Positions 1 to 5,692 of a DNA stretch of 6,923 bases are shown one piece after another. The notes below the pieces were generated by a model, which was given only the letters and a program-made list of their open reading frames with translations, had not been told where the DNA came from and made no database searches. A program made the position numbers and the translations under genes. Source of the stretch: an uncultured Bacilli bacterium (GTDB taxonomy: Bacteria > Bacillota_I > Bacilli_A > RF39 > UBA660); contig CAQBKK010000051.1 of NCBI GenBank assembly GCA_948760655.1, forward strand, positions 1 through 6,923. Reading direction: 5' to 3'. Numbering within the stretch: position 1 is the stretch's first letter; the number at the start of each line of letters is the position of its first letter.

Positions 1-2
1 AT

Positions 3-1487
3 CTTATTTCAACTAGAATTAGTTTTCGAGTGATAGAAAATATTTCTTTTCTTTTGTATGAAAAAGTATTAAAATTACCTACGAAAGCATTTGAAGAAAA
101 AACGAGTGGAGAGTTTATTAATCGGATTACGAATGATTCTGAGACGATTACGGAAGCTATTTCGAATCTTCTTTTTATTCTTATTGGATTTTTTTCCAAG
201 ATTCTTATTTTCGTTTATGTATTTTCTAATTCTTTTCTTGTTGCTTTGGAGATTATTTTTTATTTAGTTGCACTTTATTTTATTTCTTCTAAGTTTAATA
301 AACGTTTAAAAGCATTACAAAAAGAAATTCGAGAACAAAATGATAATTATGTTGCTAATGTGAATGAATCTGTACGTGGAATACGAGAAATCAGAGCTTT
401 GGGGATACGAAAAAATATAATGAGGGGTTTAAAAGGAATTGTTGAAAATTTATTTTATAAAAGAGATAAAACCATTACTTATGAGCAAAATTATTATGCA
501 TTTGTAGATAGTTTAGGAGAAATATTTACAACGATTGTTTATATTACAATTATTTTTGAAATTGCAATGGGGAAAGGATCCTATGCGTTTTTAGTTTCTA
601 TGACTTATTATATTTATAGTTTTATTAATTTAGTGAATCGTTTTGCTACTTTTTCAATGCAATATCAAAAATTAAAGGTATCTGTCGAACGTATTTATGA
701 AATTGTAAATAATAAGTTATATAGTGATATTTCTTATGGAATGTATCATAATTTAGAACCTGTTGGAAATATTACTTTTAAAAATGTTTCTTTTCATTAT
801 CATGACAATAAAAAGAAAATTTTAAATCAATTTAATTTAGAAGTTAAAGAAAATACAAAGGTTGCTATTATTGGAAAAAGTGGACAAGGAAAGAGTACAA
901 TATTTAATCTTTTGCTTCGTTATTTTGATGCGACTAAAGGAGAAGTATTATTGGATGGTGTTTCGATAGAAGAATATGATGAAATGAGTTTACGGAACAA
1001 TATTAGTATTATTCGGCAGGATCCGTTTTTATTTAATAGAACTATTTTAGAAAATTTTAAAATTGTAAATCCTAAAATTACTTTAAAAATGGTACGTAAG
1101 TATTGTTCTATTGCTTTGATTGATGATTATATTATGTCTTTGCCCAAAAAGTACAATACAAAAATTGGCGAAGGGGGAGTCAATCTTTCTGGAGGTCAAA
1201 AACAAAGACTCGCTATAGCAAGAGCTCTTTCTAAAAATAGTAAGATTATCTTATTTGATGAAGCAACAAGTGCACTTGATAATGAGTCACAAGAAAGAAT
1301 TATTTCTGTTATTAAGAAAATAGCGAAAGACCATACAATTTTTACGATTGCCCATCGTTTGTCAACGATTGTAGACTCTGATGTTATTCATGTGATGGAG
1401 AATGGTCGTATTGTTGCTTCAGGAACTCATGAAGAACTTTTAAAAATAAATAAGATTTATCAAGATTTGTATAAAAATAACGCGTAA
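3..1487 (+). CDS. ABC transporter, fused membrane and ATPase domains (5' end outside window)
   Basis: Exporter-type half-transporter; two copies would dimerise in the membrane and use ATP to move an unknown substrate. The frame is open to the window edge, and residues before the GTG at 30 (LISTRISFR) continue the first cytoplasmic loop of the family, so that GTG is not the start; roughly the first 80-100 residues with TM1-2 are missing. Four membrane helices are visible before the ATPase domain, which starts near nt 770. ATPase motifs are complete: Walker A GKSGQGKST (about nt 872-898), Q-loop RQDP (near 1015), signature LSGGQKQR (near 1186), Walker B ILFDEATSALD (near 1245) and H-loop AHR (near 1350). 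The gene ends in TAA; the deacetylase follows 42 bp later on the same strand but has its own promoter. Substrate cannot be told; peptide, lipid and drug exporters share this architecture. Confidence 0.93.
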   Translation, partial: LISTRISFRVIENISFLLYEKVLKLPTKAFEEKTSGEFINRITNDSETITEAISNLLFILIGFFSKILIFVYVFSNSFLVALEIIFYLVALYFISSKFNKRLKALQKEIREQNDNYVANVNESVRGIREIRALGIRKNIMRGLKGIVENLFYKRDKTITYEQNYYAFVDSLGEIFTTIVYITIIFEIAMGKGSYAFLVSMTYYIYSFINLVNRFATFSMQYQKLKVSVERIYEIVNNKLYSDISYGMYHNLEPVGNITFKNVSFHYHDNKKKILNQFNLEVKENTKVAIIGKSGQGKSTIFNLLLRYFDATKGEVLLDGVSIEEYDEMSLRNNISIIRQDPFLFNRTILENFKIVNPKITLKMVRKYCSIALIDDYIMSLPKKYNTKIGEGGVNLSGGQKQRLAIARALSKNSKIILFDEATSALDNESQERIISVIKKIAKDHTIFTIAHRLSTIVDSDVIHVMENGRIVASGTHEELLKINKIYQDLYKNNA

Positions 1488-1500
1488 TAGAAGTGTTTTT

Positions 1501-1509
1501 TGTTATACT
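1501..1509 (+). promoter_or_regulatory. Extended -10 promoter before the deacetylase gene
   Basis: TGT followed by TATACT is an extended -10 element (TGN-TATAAT type). No good -35 is seen 17 bp upstream, which extended -10 promoters can tolerate. Transcription would begin near 1516, leaving a leader of about 14 nt before the ATG at 1530. This argues against the in-frame GTG at 1518, which would lie almost at the transcript end. Confidence 0.5.
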
Positions 1510-1529
1510 AAGAAGTAGTGGTGTTGTTT

Positions 1530-2732
1530 ATGAAAAATTTAAGAGAAAATAAAGATTTAATTTTAAAAATTATTCCTTCTGTTTTATTAATGAGTATAGT
1601 ATTATTTCTGTTTCTTTTTGGTGAAAAAACAGGATTTAGTGTAATGGCTTTTCAGAATAAAGCAAAAGTAGAAGTCAAAGTCGAAGAGATAATAAATGCG
1701 AATGCTGATAAAGAGTTAATGGAAAATAAAACAATTCAAAATAGATTTGTTTATTTGTTTTTTCAAAAGGATGAAGAAATGTGTACCTTTTTTGTTGATA
1801 AAGAAACAGGAGAAGAGGAGAATTTTACGCATTATTTGAAAAAAGGGAGTGAAAATGCCTTTACTACGAAAGTCGACGAACTTTTGGAATTAAAGTATCC
1901 TAAATTTATTGTGGATGTTTTAAAAGAAGAAGAGCTACATAAAACCTATCAAGTGATGGATACTATGTTAGTTATTTTTTATGATACAAAAGAGGTATTA
2001 CCAGATTTAACGGAAAGGGTTTCTTTACAAGTGGATTATAATGAAATCAAAGATTATTTAGATTTTTCTGTTACTGTAAGTGATGAGTATGAGAATGAAA
2101 ATGGCTATACTCTTGATAAAAATAAAAAAGCAATTGCTCTTACTTTTGATGATGGACCCAGTGGAAGTCTTACCAATCGTTTGGTAGAAATATTAGAGCA
2201 AAATAAAGCCCATGCAACATTCTTTATGGTTGGAAATCGAATGGAATCAGGGGCTAGTGTTATAAGAAATGTGATAAATAAAGGAAATGAAATTGGAAGT
2301 CATTCCTACGCACATAAAAATATGAAACGTCAGAAGATAGAAGATATTGTGAGTGGAGAAGAGCAAACAAAAGAGATTTACAAAAATATTACAGGACAAG
2401 ATTTAATTTATACAAGACCACCTTATGGTAATGTGAATGCAAATATTAAACAGGCATTGGATACAATTTTTATTACTTGGAATGTAGATACAGAGGATTG
2501 GCTGCATCGGGATAAGGATTATATTGTTAATCATATCATGGAACATGCAAGTGATGGGGATATTATTTTGATGCATGACATTTATGAGTCTACGATTGAT
2601 GCAGTAGAAGAGGTTTTACCTAAACTTTATGCTGCTGGGTATCAGGTTGTTACGATTTCAGAACTTGCAGAGTTAAAAGGTATTACATTAGAACAACACT
2701 CTTTGTATCGAAGTTTAAAAGAAGTTCAGTAA
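1530..2732 (+). CDS. Membrane-anchored polysaccharide deacetylase (NodB domain, PgdA-like)
   Basis: A carbohydrate esterase family 4 enzyme, expected to remove acetyl groups from cell-wall glycan (peptidoglycan GlcNAc or MurNAc) outside the cell. Residues about 10-32 form one hydrophobic helix after a basic N-terminus, a signal anchor. A middle region of about 150 residues resembles the DUF3298/RsiV-like domain that precedes NodB in PgdA-type enzymes; that assignment is from memory. The NodB domain carries all five motifs: TFDDGP (catalytic base and metal Asp), HSYAH (two metal His, nt 2301-2315), RPPYG (2415-2429), DTEDW and LMHD (catalytic His). All residues needed for activity are present. 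I chose ATG 1530 over GTG 1518 because of the promoter position and the KNLRENK basic N-terminus. The 3' end overlaps the convergent membrane-protein gene by 18 bp. Peptidoglycan deacetylation usually gives lysozyme resistance; the exact substrate is inferred. Confidence 0.93.
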   Translation: MKNLRENKDLILKIIPSVLLMSIVLFLFLFGEKTGFSVMAFQNKAKVEVKVEEIINANADKELMENKTIQNRFVYLFFQKDEEMCTFFVDKETGEEENFTHYLKKGSENAFTTKVDELLELKYPKFIVDVLKEEELHKTYQVMDTMLVIFYDTKEVLPDLTERVSLQVDYNEIKDYLDFSVTVSDEYENENGYTLDKNKKAIALTFDDGPSGSLTNRLVEILEQNKAHATFFMVGNRMESGASVIRNVINKGNEIGSHSYAHKNMKRQKIEDIVSGEEQTKEIYKNITGQDLIYTRPPYGNVNANIKQALDTIFITWNVDTEDWLHRDKDYIVNHIMEHASDGDIILMHDIYESTIDAVEEVLPKLYAAGYQVVTISELAELKGITLEQHSLYRSLKEVQ

Positions 2733-3089
2733 AAAGTCGTCATCGTCGTCGCCATAAATACTAATCCAAAGGGAAATTCCACCTCCGATTAGAAATAGAA
2801 TAGCGGCGATTAAACCAGCGTTAGCAAGCAAGACTTCTTTAGGACTAGAGTTTTTGTCTAGTCTTTTTATATGTTTATAGTTTACGTAAGCAAAATATAG
2901 ATAAATAATAAAGGTAATGATGAATATTTCCGTATTTATGGTTCTAAAAATATTTTCATCTTTTTTATCATGTTTTTTTAAATATTCTTTTTCAAAATAA
3001 TTGGAAACGATTGCAAAGATAGCTAAAAAAATATATATGATCCATATATAATCTTCAATGCGAACTTCTTTATATGTTTCATTGTCCAT
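2715..3089 (-). CDS. Small membrane protein of unknown function, acidic C-terminus
   Basis: Not assigned to a named family. With the start used here it has 124 residues and about three membrane helices: one soon after the N-terminus (IWIIYIFLAIFAIV), one in the middle (IFIITFIIYLYFAYV) and one near the C-terminus (AGLIAAILFLIGGGISLWI). A run of five Asp follows the last helix, then FLLNFF. The frame can be extended to an ATG at 3125 (136 residues), but neither that ATG nor the one at 3104 has a Shine-Dalgarno site. I favour the ATG at 3089 because the stretch MDNETYKEVRIEDYIW looks like a conserved beginning, and a weak GGGA lies about 9 nt upstream; the start remains uncertain. Its 3' end overlaps the deacetylase gene by 18 bp, and the deacetylase transcript probably runs antisense through about 150 bp of it. 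Confidence 0.75.
   Translation of the reverse strand: MDNETYKEVRIEDYIWIIYIFLAIFAIVSNYFEKEYLKKHDKKDENIFRTINTEIFIITFIIYLYFAYVNYKHIKRLDKNSSPKEVLLANAGLIAAILFLIGGGISLWISIYGDDDDDFLLNFF
2842..2868 (+). terminator. Intrinsic terminator of the deacetylase gene, inside the convergent gene
   Basis: GACTAGA (2843-2849), a 7-nt loop and TCTAGTC (2857-2863) form a perfect 7-bp stem, followed on the plus strand by TTTTT (2864-2868). The other strand has no U-run next to the stem, so the signal is directional. It lies 110 bp past the deacetylase stop and within the coding sequence of the minus-strand membrane protein. Confidence 0.7.
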
Positions 3090-3146
3090 TGCATTATTTC
3101 CCATATTAATTTGTATGCATTTCATTTTAAATTAGGTATTTTAGGT

Positions 3147-3175
3147 AAATAAAAAACGTACTATTTTGTACGTTT
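3147..3175 (-). terminator. Terminator of the tRNA-Ile/tRNA-Glu transcript
   Basis: AAACGTAC (3154-3161) and GTACGTTT (3168-3175) form a perfect 8-bp stem with a 6-nt loop. On the minus strand the stem is followed by a U-rich tail (TTTTTTATTT). It lies about 10 bp past the CCA end of tRNA-Glu. Confidence 0.8.
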
Positions 3176-3185
3176 AATTTCTTAA

Positions 3186-3262
3186 TGGTGACCAGTACGG
3201 GATTCGAACCCGTGAATGCTGCCGTGAAAGGGCAGTGTGTTAAGCCACTTCACCAACTGGCC
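3186..3262 (-). tRNA. tRNA-Glu (anticodon TTC), CCA encoded
   Basis: On the minus strand the acceptor pair GGCCAGT/ACTGGTC has one G-U pair and is followed by A and an encoded CCA. The D stem is GTG/CAC, the anticodon stem CTGCC/GGCAG with loop CTTTCAC (anticodon TTC), and the T arm ACGGG-TTCGAAT-CCCGT. It is 77 nt with CCA. It lies 4 bp after tRNA-Ile in the same transcript. Confidence 0.96.
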
Positions 3263-3266
3263 AAAA

Positions 3267-3343
<77 letters not shown>

Positions 3344-3365
3344 ATTTTGTCTCAGTGACTATTTT

Positions 3366-3394
3366 ATTTTATACTATTTTTTTACTTAATGCAA
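3366..3394 (-). promoter_or_regulatory. Promoter of the tRNA-Ile/tRNA-Glu unit
   Basis: On the minus strand TTGCAT (3394-3389) and TAAAAT (3371-3366) are separated by 17 bp. An overlapping TATAAA could serve instead with a 15-bp spacer. Transcription would start about 15 nt before tRNA-Ile. Confidence 0.6.
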
Positions 3395-3404
3395 GTACTT
3401 TTTT

Positions 3405-3430
3405 ATAAAAAAATAGTACTTTGTACTATT
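3405..3430 (-). terminator. Terminator of the 142-residue unknown gene, overlapping its stop
   Basis: AATAGTAC (3412-3419) and GTACTATT (3423-3430) form a perfect 8-bp stem with a 3-nt loop, followed on the minus strand by seven T and more A/T. The first arm includes two bases of the TAA stop codon (3431-3429). Confidence 0.75.
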
Positions 3431-3857
3431 ATATTTTCTTTTTTACATTTATAATCATATTTTTTAATTCTTCATAAATTTTTTCTGTTTCTTTTTTTAT
3501 GATTTCTTTATCATAAGAAATAGTTTCTAAAACTTCTTCAATTGCTGCATCATAGTTTCTTTTGTGTTTTTCATTTAATTCGTGCCAATTAATTTTTTTA
3601 AAGTAAGGGATGATTTCTTTATTGTATTTTAGTTTATTTTGTAACATGAGTACCGCTAATATGGGGTATCCGGGATAACCTTGCCAGTAAGATGCATTGT
3701 CTGTAGAAGAGTAGTTAATTTCTTTCCATTTAATTGTGTAGTTCTTTTTTTCATCTGAACTTGTTACTATAGCTTCCGTTTCTTTCATGTCTATTCTGTT
3801 GTCTGCTATACAAGAGTATGCTTCATAGATTTTTGCTATAGGAGGCATTTTTTCCAT
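3429..3857 (-). CDS. Conserved-looking protein of unknown function
   Basis: A 142-residue soluble protein with no signal peptide or membrane helix. The first part is a short helix (MEKMPPIAKIYEAYSCIADN) followed by likely beta strands (YTIKWKEINYSSTDNASYWQ) and a Gly/Pro/aromatic segment (YWQGYPGYPILAVLMLQ). The last 50 residues are rich in Lys and Glu and probably helical. The layout resembles small uncharacterised Firmicute proteins I have seen, but I cannot name a family or function. The frame opens at a GTG (3866), but that GTG is itself part of the Shine-Dalgarno sequence AGGTG, which sits 5 nt before the ATG at 3857, so the ATG is the start. It has its own terminator and a probable promoter upstream, so it is a single-gene unit between the tRNA pair and the accessory region. 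Confidence 0.85.
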   Translation of the reverse strand: MEKMPPIAKIYEAYSCIADNRIDMKETEAIVTSSDEKKNYTIKWKEINYSSTDNASYWQGYPGYPILAVLMLQNKLKYNKEIIPYFKKINWHELNEKHKRNYDAAIEEVLETISYDKEIIKKETEKIYEELKNMIINVKKKI

Positions 3858-3883
3858 TTTTATCACCTAAATTTATTTTATCA
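3858..3883 (-). promoter_or_regulatory. -10 element and ribosome binding site that fix the start at 3857
   Basis: On the minus strand TGATAAAAT (3883-3875) is an extended -10 element without a convincing -35. AGGTG then lies 5 nt before ATG 3857. The Shine-Dalgarno overlaps the alternative GTG start and so excludes it. Confidence 0.45.
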
Positions 3884-4330
3884 TAAATATTCTTCAAAAG
3901 GTCATGAAAAGATATATATACATTAATGTAGATAAAAATAAAAAGTTTTTTTAGATTATTTTCAAGAGTAGAAAGGATATAATCTCATCTGATTAATGAT
4001 AGAAAGAATTAACTGGATATGAAGTTTATTTAAATCCTAAAACGCATTCTGATGGTTATAAAACTCCTAATTTTTGGATAAAAGATACAAAGGAGTTATA
4101 GGATTTAAAAGGAATAGGCGGAGAGTCTAATAACATTGTTGATAATATTTTAAATAAAGCTTCAAAAAAAATGCAAACTCCTAATATTATATTGAAGCAA
4201 AGGAAAACATCTTATGATATTGCAGAGTTAGAAAAACAATTAAAATATATATTTGATAATAATTATAAGAAAAAAATCAAGCAAGTTATATTGTTTGATG
4301 AAGAAAATAATTTAATTGTATATTACAAAA

Positions 4331-4385
4331 ATAAAAAAGTTCCTCGTCAAGCAAATGCCCAGCGGGGAACTTCAAATGTAATTAC
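4331..4385 (-). ncRNA. Candidate small RNA of about 55 nt (orphan antisense RNA?)
   Basis: On the minus strand a promoter-like pair (TTGACT, 17 bp, TAGAAT at 4420-4392) predicts a start near 4385. A strong hairpin, AAGTTCCCCG (4372-4363) with CGAGGAACTT (4346-4337), is followed by TTTTTTATTTTT. The product would be mostly one long-loop terminator hairpin, the size and shape of RNAII-type antisense RNAs in Fst-like toxin-antitoxin loci. No matching small toxin frame is visible on the plus strand here, so it may be an orphan remnant or a chance arrangement. Confidence 0.35.
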
Positions 4386-4391
4386 AATTAC

Positions 4392-4420
4392 ATTCTACTA
4401 TATTTTACGCATAAAGTCAA
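4392..4420 (-). promoter_or_regulatory. Promoter-like pair for the candidate small RNA
   Basis: On the minus strand TTGACT (4420-4415) and TAGAAT (4397-4392) are exactly 17 bp apart. The -35 lies in the loop and flank of an inverted repeat, CGCATAAA with TTTATGCG (about 4409-4430). Confidence 0.4.
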
Positions 4421-4438
4421 ATTTTATGCGGTATTTAT

Positions 4439-4512
4439 CTAGTAATAGCACAATTTGGTAGTGCATTAGTTTTGGGAACTAGAGGTTGTAGGTTCAAGTC
4501 CTACTTACTAGA
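4439..4512 (+). tRNA. Divergent tRNA-Pro (anticodon TGG), CCA not encoded
   Basis: A full cloverleaf can be read by eye. The acceptor CTAGTAA/TTACTAG is perfect over 7 bp, the D arm GCAC/GTGC has a TTGG-containing loop, the anticodon stem TTAGT/ACTAG has loop TTTGGGA (anticodon TGG), the variable loop is 5 nt, and the T arm is GTAGG-TTCAAGT-CCTAC. It has C1-G72, discriminator A73 and anticodon G35-G36, which are features of bacterial tRNA-Pro. It differs from a typical chromosomal gene in its very A/T-rich stems and in ending in CCT rather than CCA. It lies between decayed mobile-element pieces on the plus strand, opposite to the other tRNAs here, so a phage origin is likely. Whether it is expressed is unknown. 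Confidence 0.8.
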
Positions 4513-4565
4513 CCTATAAAATAGAATCACTAATGATATAAAAAAGATTATGGCATTTCAAGAAC

Positions 4566-4582
4566 AACTCGACTGAGTTTTT
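4566..4582 (+). terminator. Weak terminator-like hairpin after tRNA-Pro
   Basis: AACTC, a GACT loop and GAGTT form a 5-bp stem followed by TTT. It lies about 50 bp past tRNA-Pro. The stem is short, so the call is weak. I see no gene between 4513 and 4682. Confidence 0.25.
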
Positions 4583-4600
4583 AAAAAGTAAGTTTTATCC

Positions 4601-4631
4601 TATTTAGTGGCAATTATCATATCCTGTTTTT
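4601..4631. repeat. 31-bp direct repeat, copy 1
   Basis: It begins TATTTAGTGGCAATTATC and ends CCTGTTTTT, and is identical over 31 bp to 5661-5691. Both copies lie just downstream of a minus-strand accessory gene (52 bp after the frameshifted gene, 1 bp after the DUF2000 gene). There is no transposase or target-site duplication, so it is a shared module of the two neighbouring units rather than an IS end. Confidence 0.85.
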
Positions 4632-4682
4632 TAAGAATTTTAATAAAAGTGCTTATGCTGCTATATATGAAATATTTAATTT

Positions 4683-5107
4683 TTAATGCTTTTTAATATT
4701 CTCTGCTCGTAATTGGATTATTTCTTGCATTTGTTCTTTTATGTCTTCCATATCTGCCATACAACTATCAGCCATTTTCTGATTTCCCTTTTCTAAATAA
4801 TTAGAATAAGACTGTTCAGAATCACAATACTTTTCAACTAATAGCCAATATTGCATTTGTAATTTTAAATCTTCATCATCAGGTGTTTTTTTAAAGGCAA
4901 ATCAAATTCTCCACCATAATTTGCTTCCTCTACCGAAAAATATATAGATGCTATTTCATCTAATTGATATTGAGAATCACCTTCTATACATGCGTTTGAT
5001 ACTAACTCACTAATATAATTTGTTAAGCCATTATAAACTTCTTGGTTTTCAATCCTTACAGGTATTCCAGTATTTATCCATGTTAATATTAAATCTAATT
5101 CATTCAT
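4683..5107 (-). pseudogene. Unrecognised accessory gene split by a -1 frameshift in an A7 run
   Basis: The first 80-codon frame (stop at 4865) begins MNELDLILTWINTGIPVRI and diverges after DLPLKK. Moving back one base at the A7 run (plus-strand T7 at 4886-4892) gives a continuous second half, TPDDEDLKLQMQYWLLVEK... to ENIKKH, ending in TAA at 4685-4683. The joined product is about 141 residues, acidic in the middle, with a Lys/Glu-rich helical, coiled-coil-like C-terminus containing repeated Met (QKMADSCMADMEDIKEQM). I do not recognise the family. The 5' part has a good promoter and an AGGAGG site 11 nt before the ATG. The second half has no start of its own. The break may be a one-A deletion, a sequencing error in a homopolymer, or real -1 slippage on A-AAA-AAA; the sequence cannot decide. 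It lies between the 31-bp repeat and the arm repeats, as the DUF2000 gene does in the next unit. Confidence 0.65.
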
Positions 5108-5118
5108 TATTCTTAAAT

Positions 5119-5140
5119 CCTCCTAAATAAGATTATATCA
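5119..5140 (-). promoter_or_regulatory. Extended -10 promoter and strong Shine-Dalgarno of the frameshifted gene
   Basis: On the minus strand TGA-TATAAT (5140-5132) is a consensus extended -10. AGGAGG (5124-5119) lies 11 nt before ATG 5107, a slightly long spacing. No clear -35 is present. Confidence 0.6.
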
Positions 5141-5192
5141 CATTTTCTAAAGAGTTTAATTTTTTTGTTGAGTATTTCATTTTTGCATATAT

Positions 5193-5210
5193 TTGCACCG
5201 AAATTGCACC
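5193..5210. repeat. Arm-type repeat pair (TTGCACCGA-like), end of left unit
   Basis: TTGCACCGA (5193-5201) and TTGCACC (5204-5210) lie about 75-90 bp from the displaced tRNA-Lys 3' end. The same 17-mer TTGCACCGAAATTGCAC recurs at 6634-6650, at the same side of and a similar distance from the intact tRNA-Lys. This fits arm-type binding sites of a tyrosine integrase, by inference. Confidence 0.6.
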
Positions 5211-5249
5211 ATAGATAAATAGATTTTGCTTTATTTATCGGCTCTAAAA

Positions 5250-5276
5250 ATGTAAAAAATCCCTAAAATAGGGATT
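5250..5276 (-). terminator. Displaced copy of the tRNA-Lys terminator
   Basis: AATCCCT (5258-5264) and AGGGATT (5270-5276) form a 7-bp stem, followed on the minus strand by a T-run. It is the duplicate of the terminator after the intact tRNA-Lys, with one base difference in the loop (5265 A, 6706 T). Confidence 0.7.
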
Positions 5277-5331
5277 AAATTCCAATGGTGTCCCCTCAGG
5301 GATTCGAACCCTGGACCCACTGATTAAGAGT
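5266..5331 (-). repeat. Attachment-site repeat, copy 1: displaced 3' half of tRNA-Lys
   Basis: Exact 66-bp match to 6707-6772. Positions 5286-5331 equal the tRNA-Lys(CTT) 3' half, from the anticodon loop through the T arm, acceptor strand and CCA. Identity stops at the anticodon loop: after AAGAGT this copy continues TTGTTTTT, whereas the intact gene continues CAGTTGC. No 5' half exists here, so it is not a functional tRNA. This is the pattern left by site-specific integration into a tRNA gene. Confidence 0.9.
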
Positions 5332-5469
5332 TTGTTTTTCAAAAATACAAATAATTTAATATAAGTCTAAAAATCCGATCTATTCTAACTGAATTAGAAT
5401 ATGGACTAGTTTACTTAAATACTTTTATCTTCTTATTTTTCTAAATAAATAGAATTAAATATAATAAGT

Positions 5470-5517
5470 TTGCACCGAATTGCACCGATAGGTCATCTAC
5501 TGAACTTTTTGCACCGA
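5470..5517. repeat. Three TTGCACCGA repeats, left end of the right unit
   Basis: TTGCACCGA occurs at 5470-5478, 5480-5488 and 5509-5517, all in the same orientation. The first two are one 10-bp step apart, about one helix turn, so two proteins could bind side by side. They lie 140-190 bp inside the left attachment repeat. Confidence 0.65.
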
Positions 5518-5597
5518 TTACCAACAAAATATGATTTATTACTAGTTTTTAATGATAAATAAAATTTTGGTGTCATTATTTCTATCAAAATACACCA

Positions 5598-5673
5598 TTT
5601 TTGCAAGTGCAAAAATTAATTTGCCACTTATTTATGCCTTTAAAATAAATGAATTGCGTTTATTTAGTGGCAA
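5598..5673 (-). terminator. Inverted repeats after the DUF2000 gene, probable terminator
   Basis: AGTGGCAA (5666-5673, inside the 31-bp repeat) pairs with TTGCCACT (5621-5628) over 8 bp with a long loop that can itself fold, and on the minus strand ATTAATTTTT follows. Next comes a perfect TTTTTGCA-AG-TGCAAAAA inverted repeat (5598-5615). Together they could end the DUF2000 transcript. The long loop makes the terminator call moderate. Confidence 0.4.
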
Positions 5674-5691
5674 TTATCATATCCTGTTTTT
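5661..5691. repeat. 31-bp direct repeat, copy 2
   Basis: Identical over 31 bp to 4601-4631. It ends 1 bp before the stop codon of the DUF2000 gene. Flanking bases differ on both sides, so the repeat boundaries are sharp. Confidence 0.85.
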
Positions 5692-5692
5692 A

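Larger units (their letters stand above)
4006..4461 (+). pseudogene. Fossil of a CdiA-CT-like nuclease toxin domain (phage or contact-dependent type)
   Basis: One frame reads ELTGYEVYLNPKTHSDGYK, then TPNFWIKDTKEL, a TAG stop at 4099-4101, DLKGIGGESNN, and a helical part with QTPNIILKQRKTS and KKIKQVILFD. From memory, this order matches the C-terminal nuclease domain of CdiA-type tRNA nucleases and of fusions to phage head proteins. There the motif is PD followed by ELWDLK, so TAG most simply replaces TGG, and N replaces the acidic residue after TP. Both changes hit the expected active-site region. Nothing upstream is open: TGA (3997) and TAG (4000) precede it, so the carrier protein is gone. 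The ATG at 4171 opens a 96-residue frame, but the protein-like signal stops near 4338; the rest runs through hairpins into tRNA-Pro. I read it as a dead remnant of a prophage or polymorphic toxin. The family call is inference. Confidence 0.6.

Noticed and set aside
30..32. GTG as the start of the ABC transporter
   Set aside because: The frame is open to the window edge and the upstream residues fit the family's first cytoplasmic loop. The true start lies outside.
1518..1520. GTG start for the deacetylase
   Set aside because: It would lie about at the predicted transcription start; the ATG at 1530 follows a short leader and begins a normal signal anchor.
4171..4461. 96-codon plus-strand frame as a complete gene
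   Set aside because: The same frame continues protein-like upstream of the TAG at 4099, the ATG at 4171 has no Shine-Dalgarno, and its tail runs into tRNA-Pro. It is treated as part of the nuclease fossil.
4563..4600. Minus-strand frame ending LSRVVLEMP as the C-terminus of an integrase
   Set aside because: Only about 10 codons are open, bounded by stops, and there is no recognisable motif. It is too short to support.
5286..5331. Second functional tRNA-Lys
   Set aside because: Only the 3' half is present; sequence beyond the anticodon loop is unrelated, so no acceptor or D stem can form.
5193..5517. TTGCACCGA repeats as a CRISPR array
   Set aside because: The units are only 9 bp, unevenly spaced, without regular spacers and without cas genes. 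Their position next to att sites fits integrase arm sites better.
4601..5691. 31-bp repeats as ends of an insertion sequence
   Set aside because: They are direct, not inverted, there is no transposase between them, and no target duplication is visible. The tRNA-Lys fragment between them shows a different mechanism.
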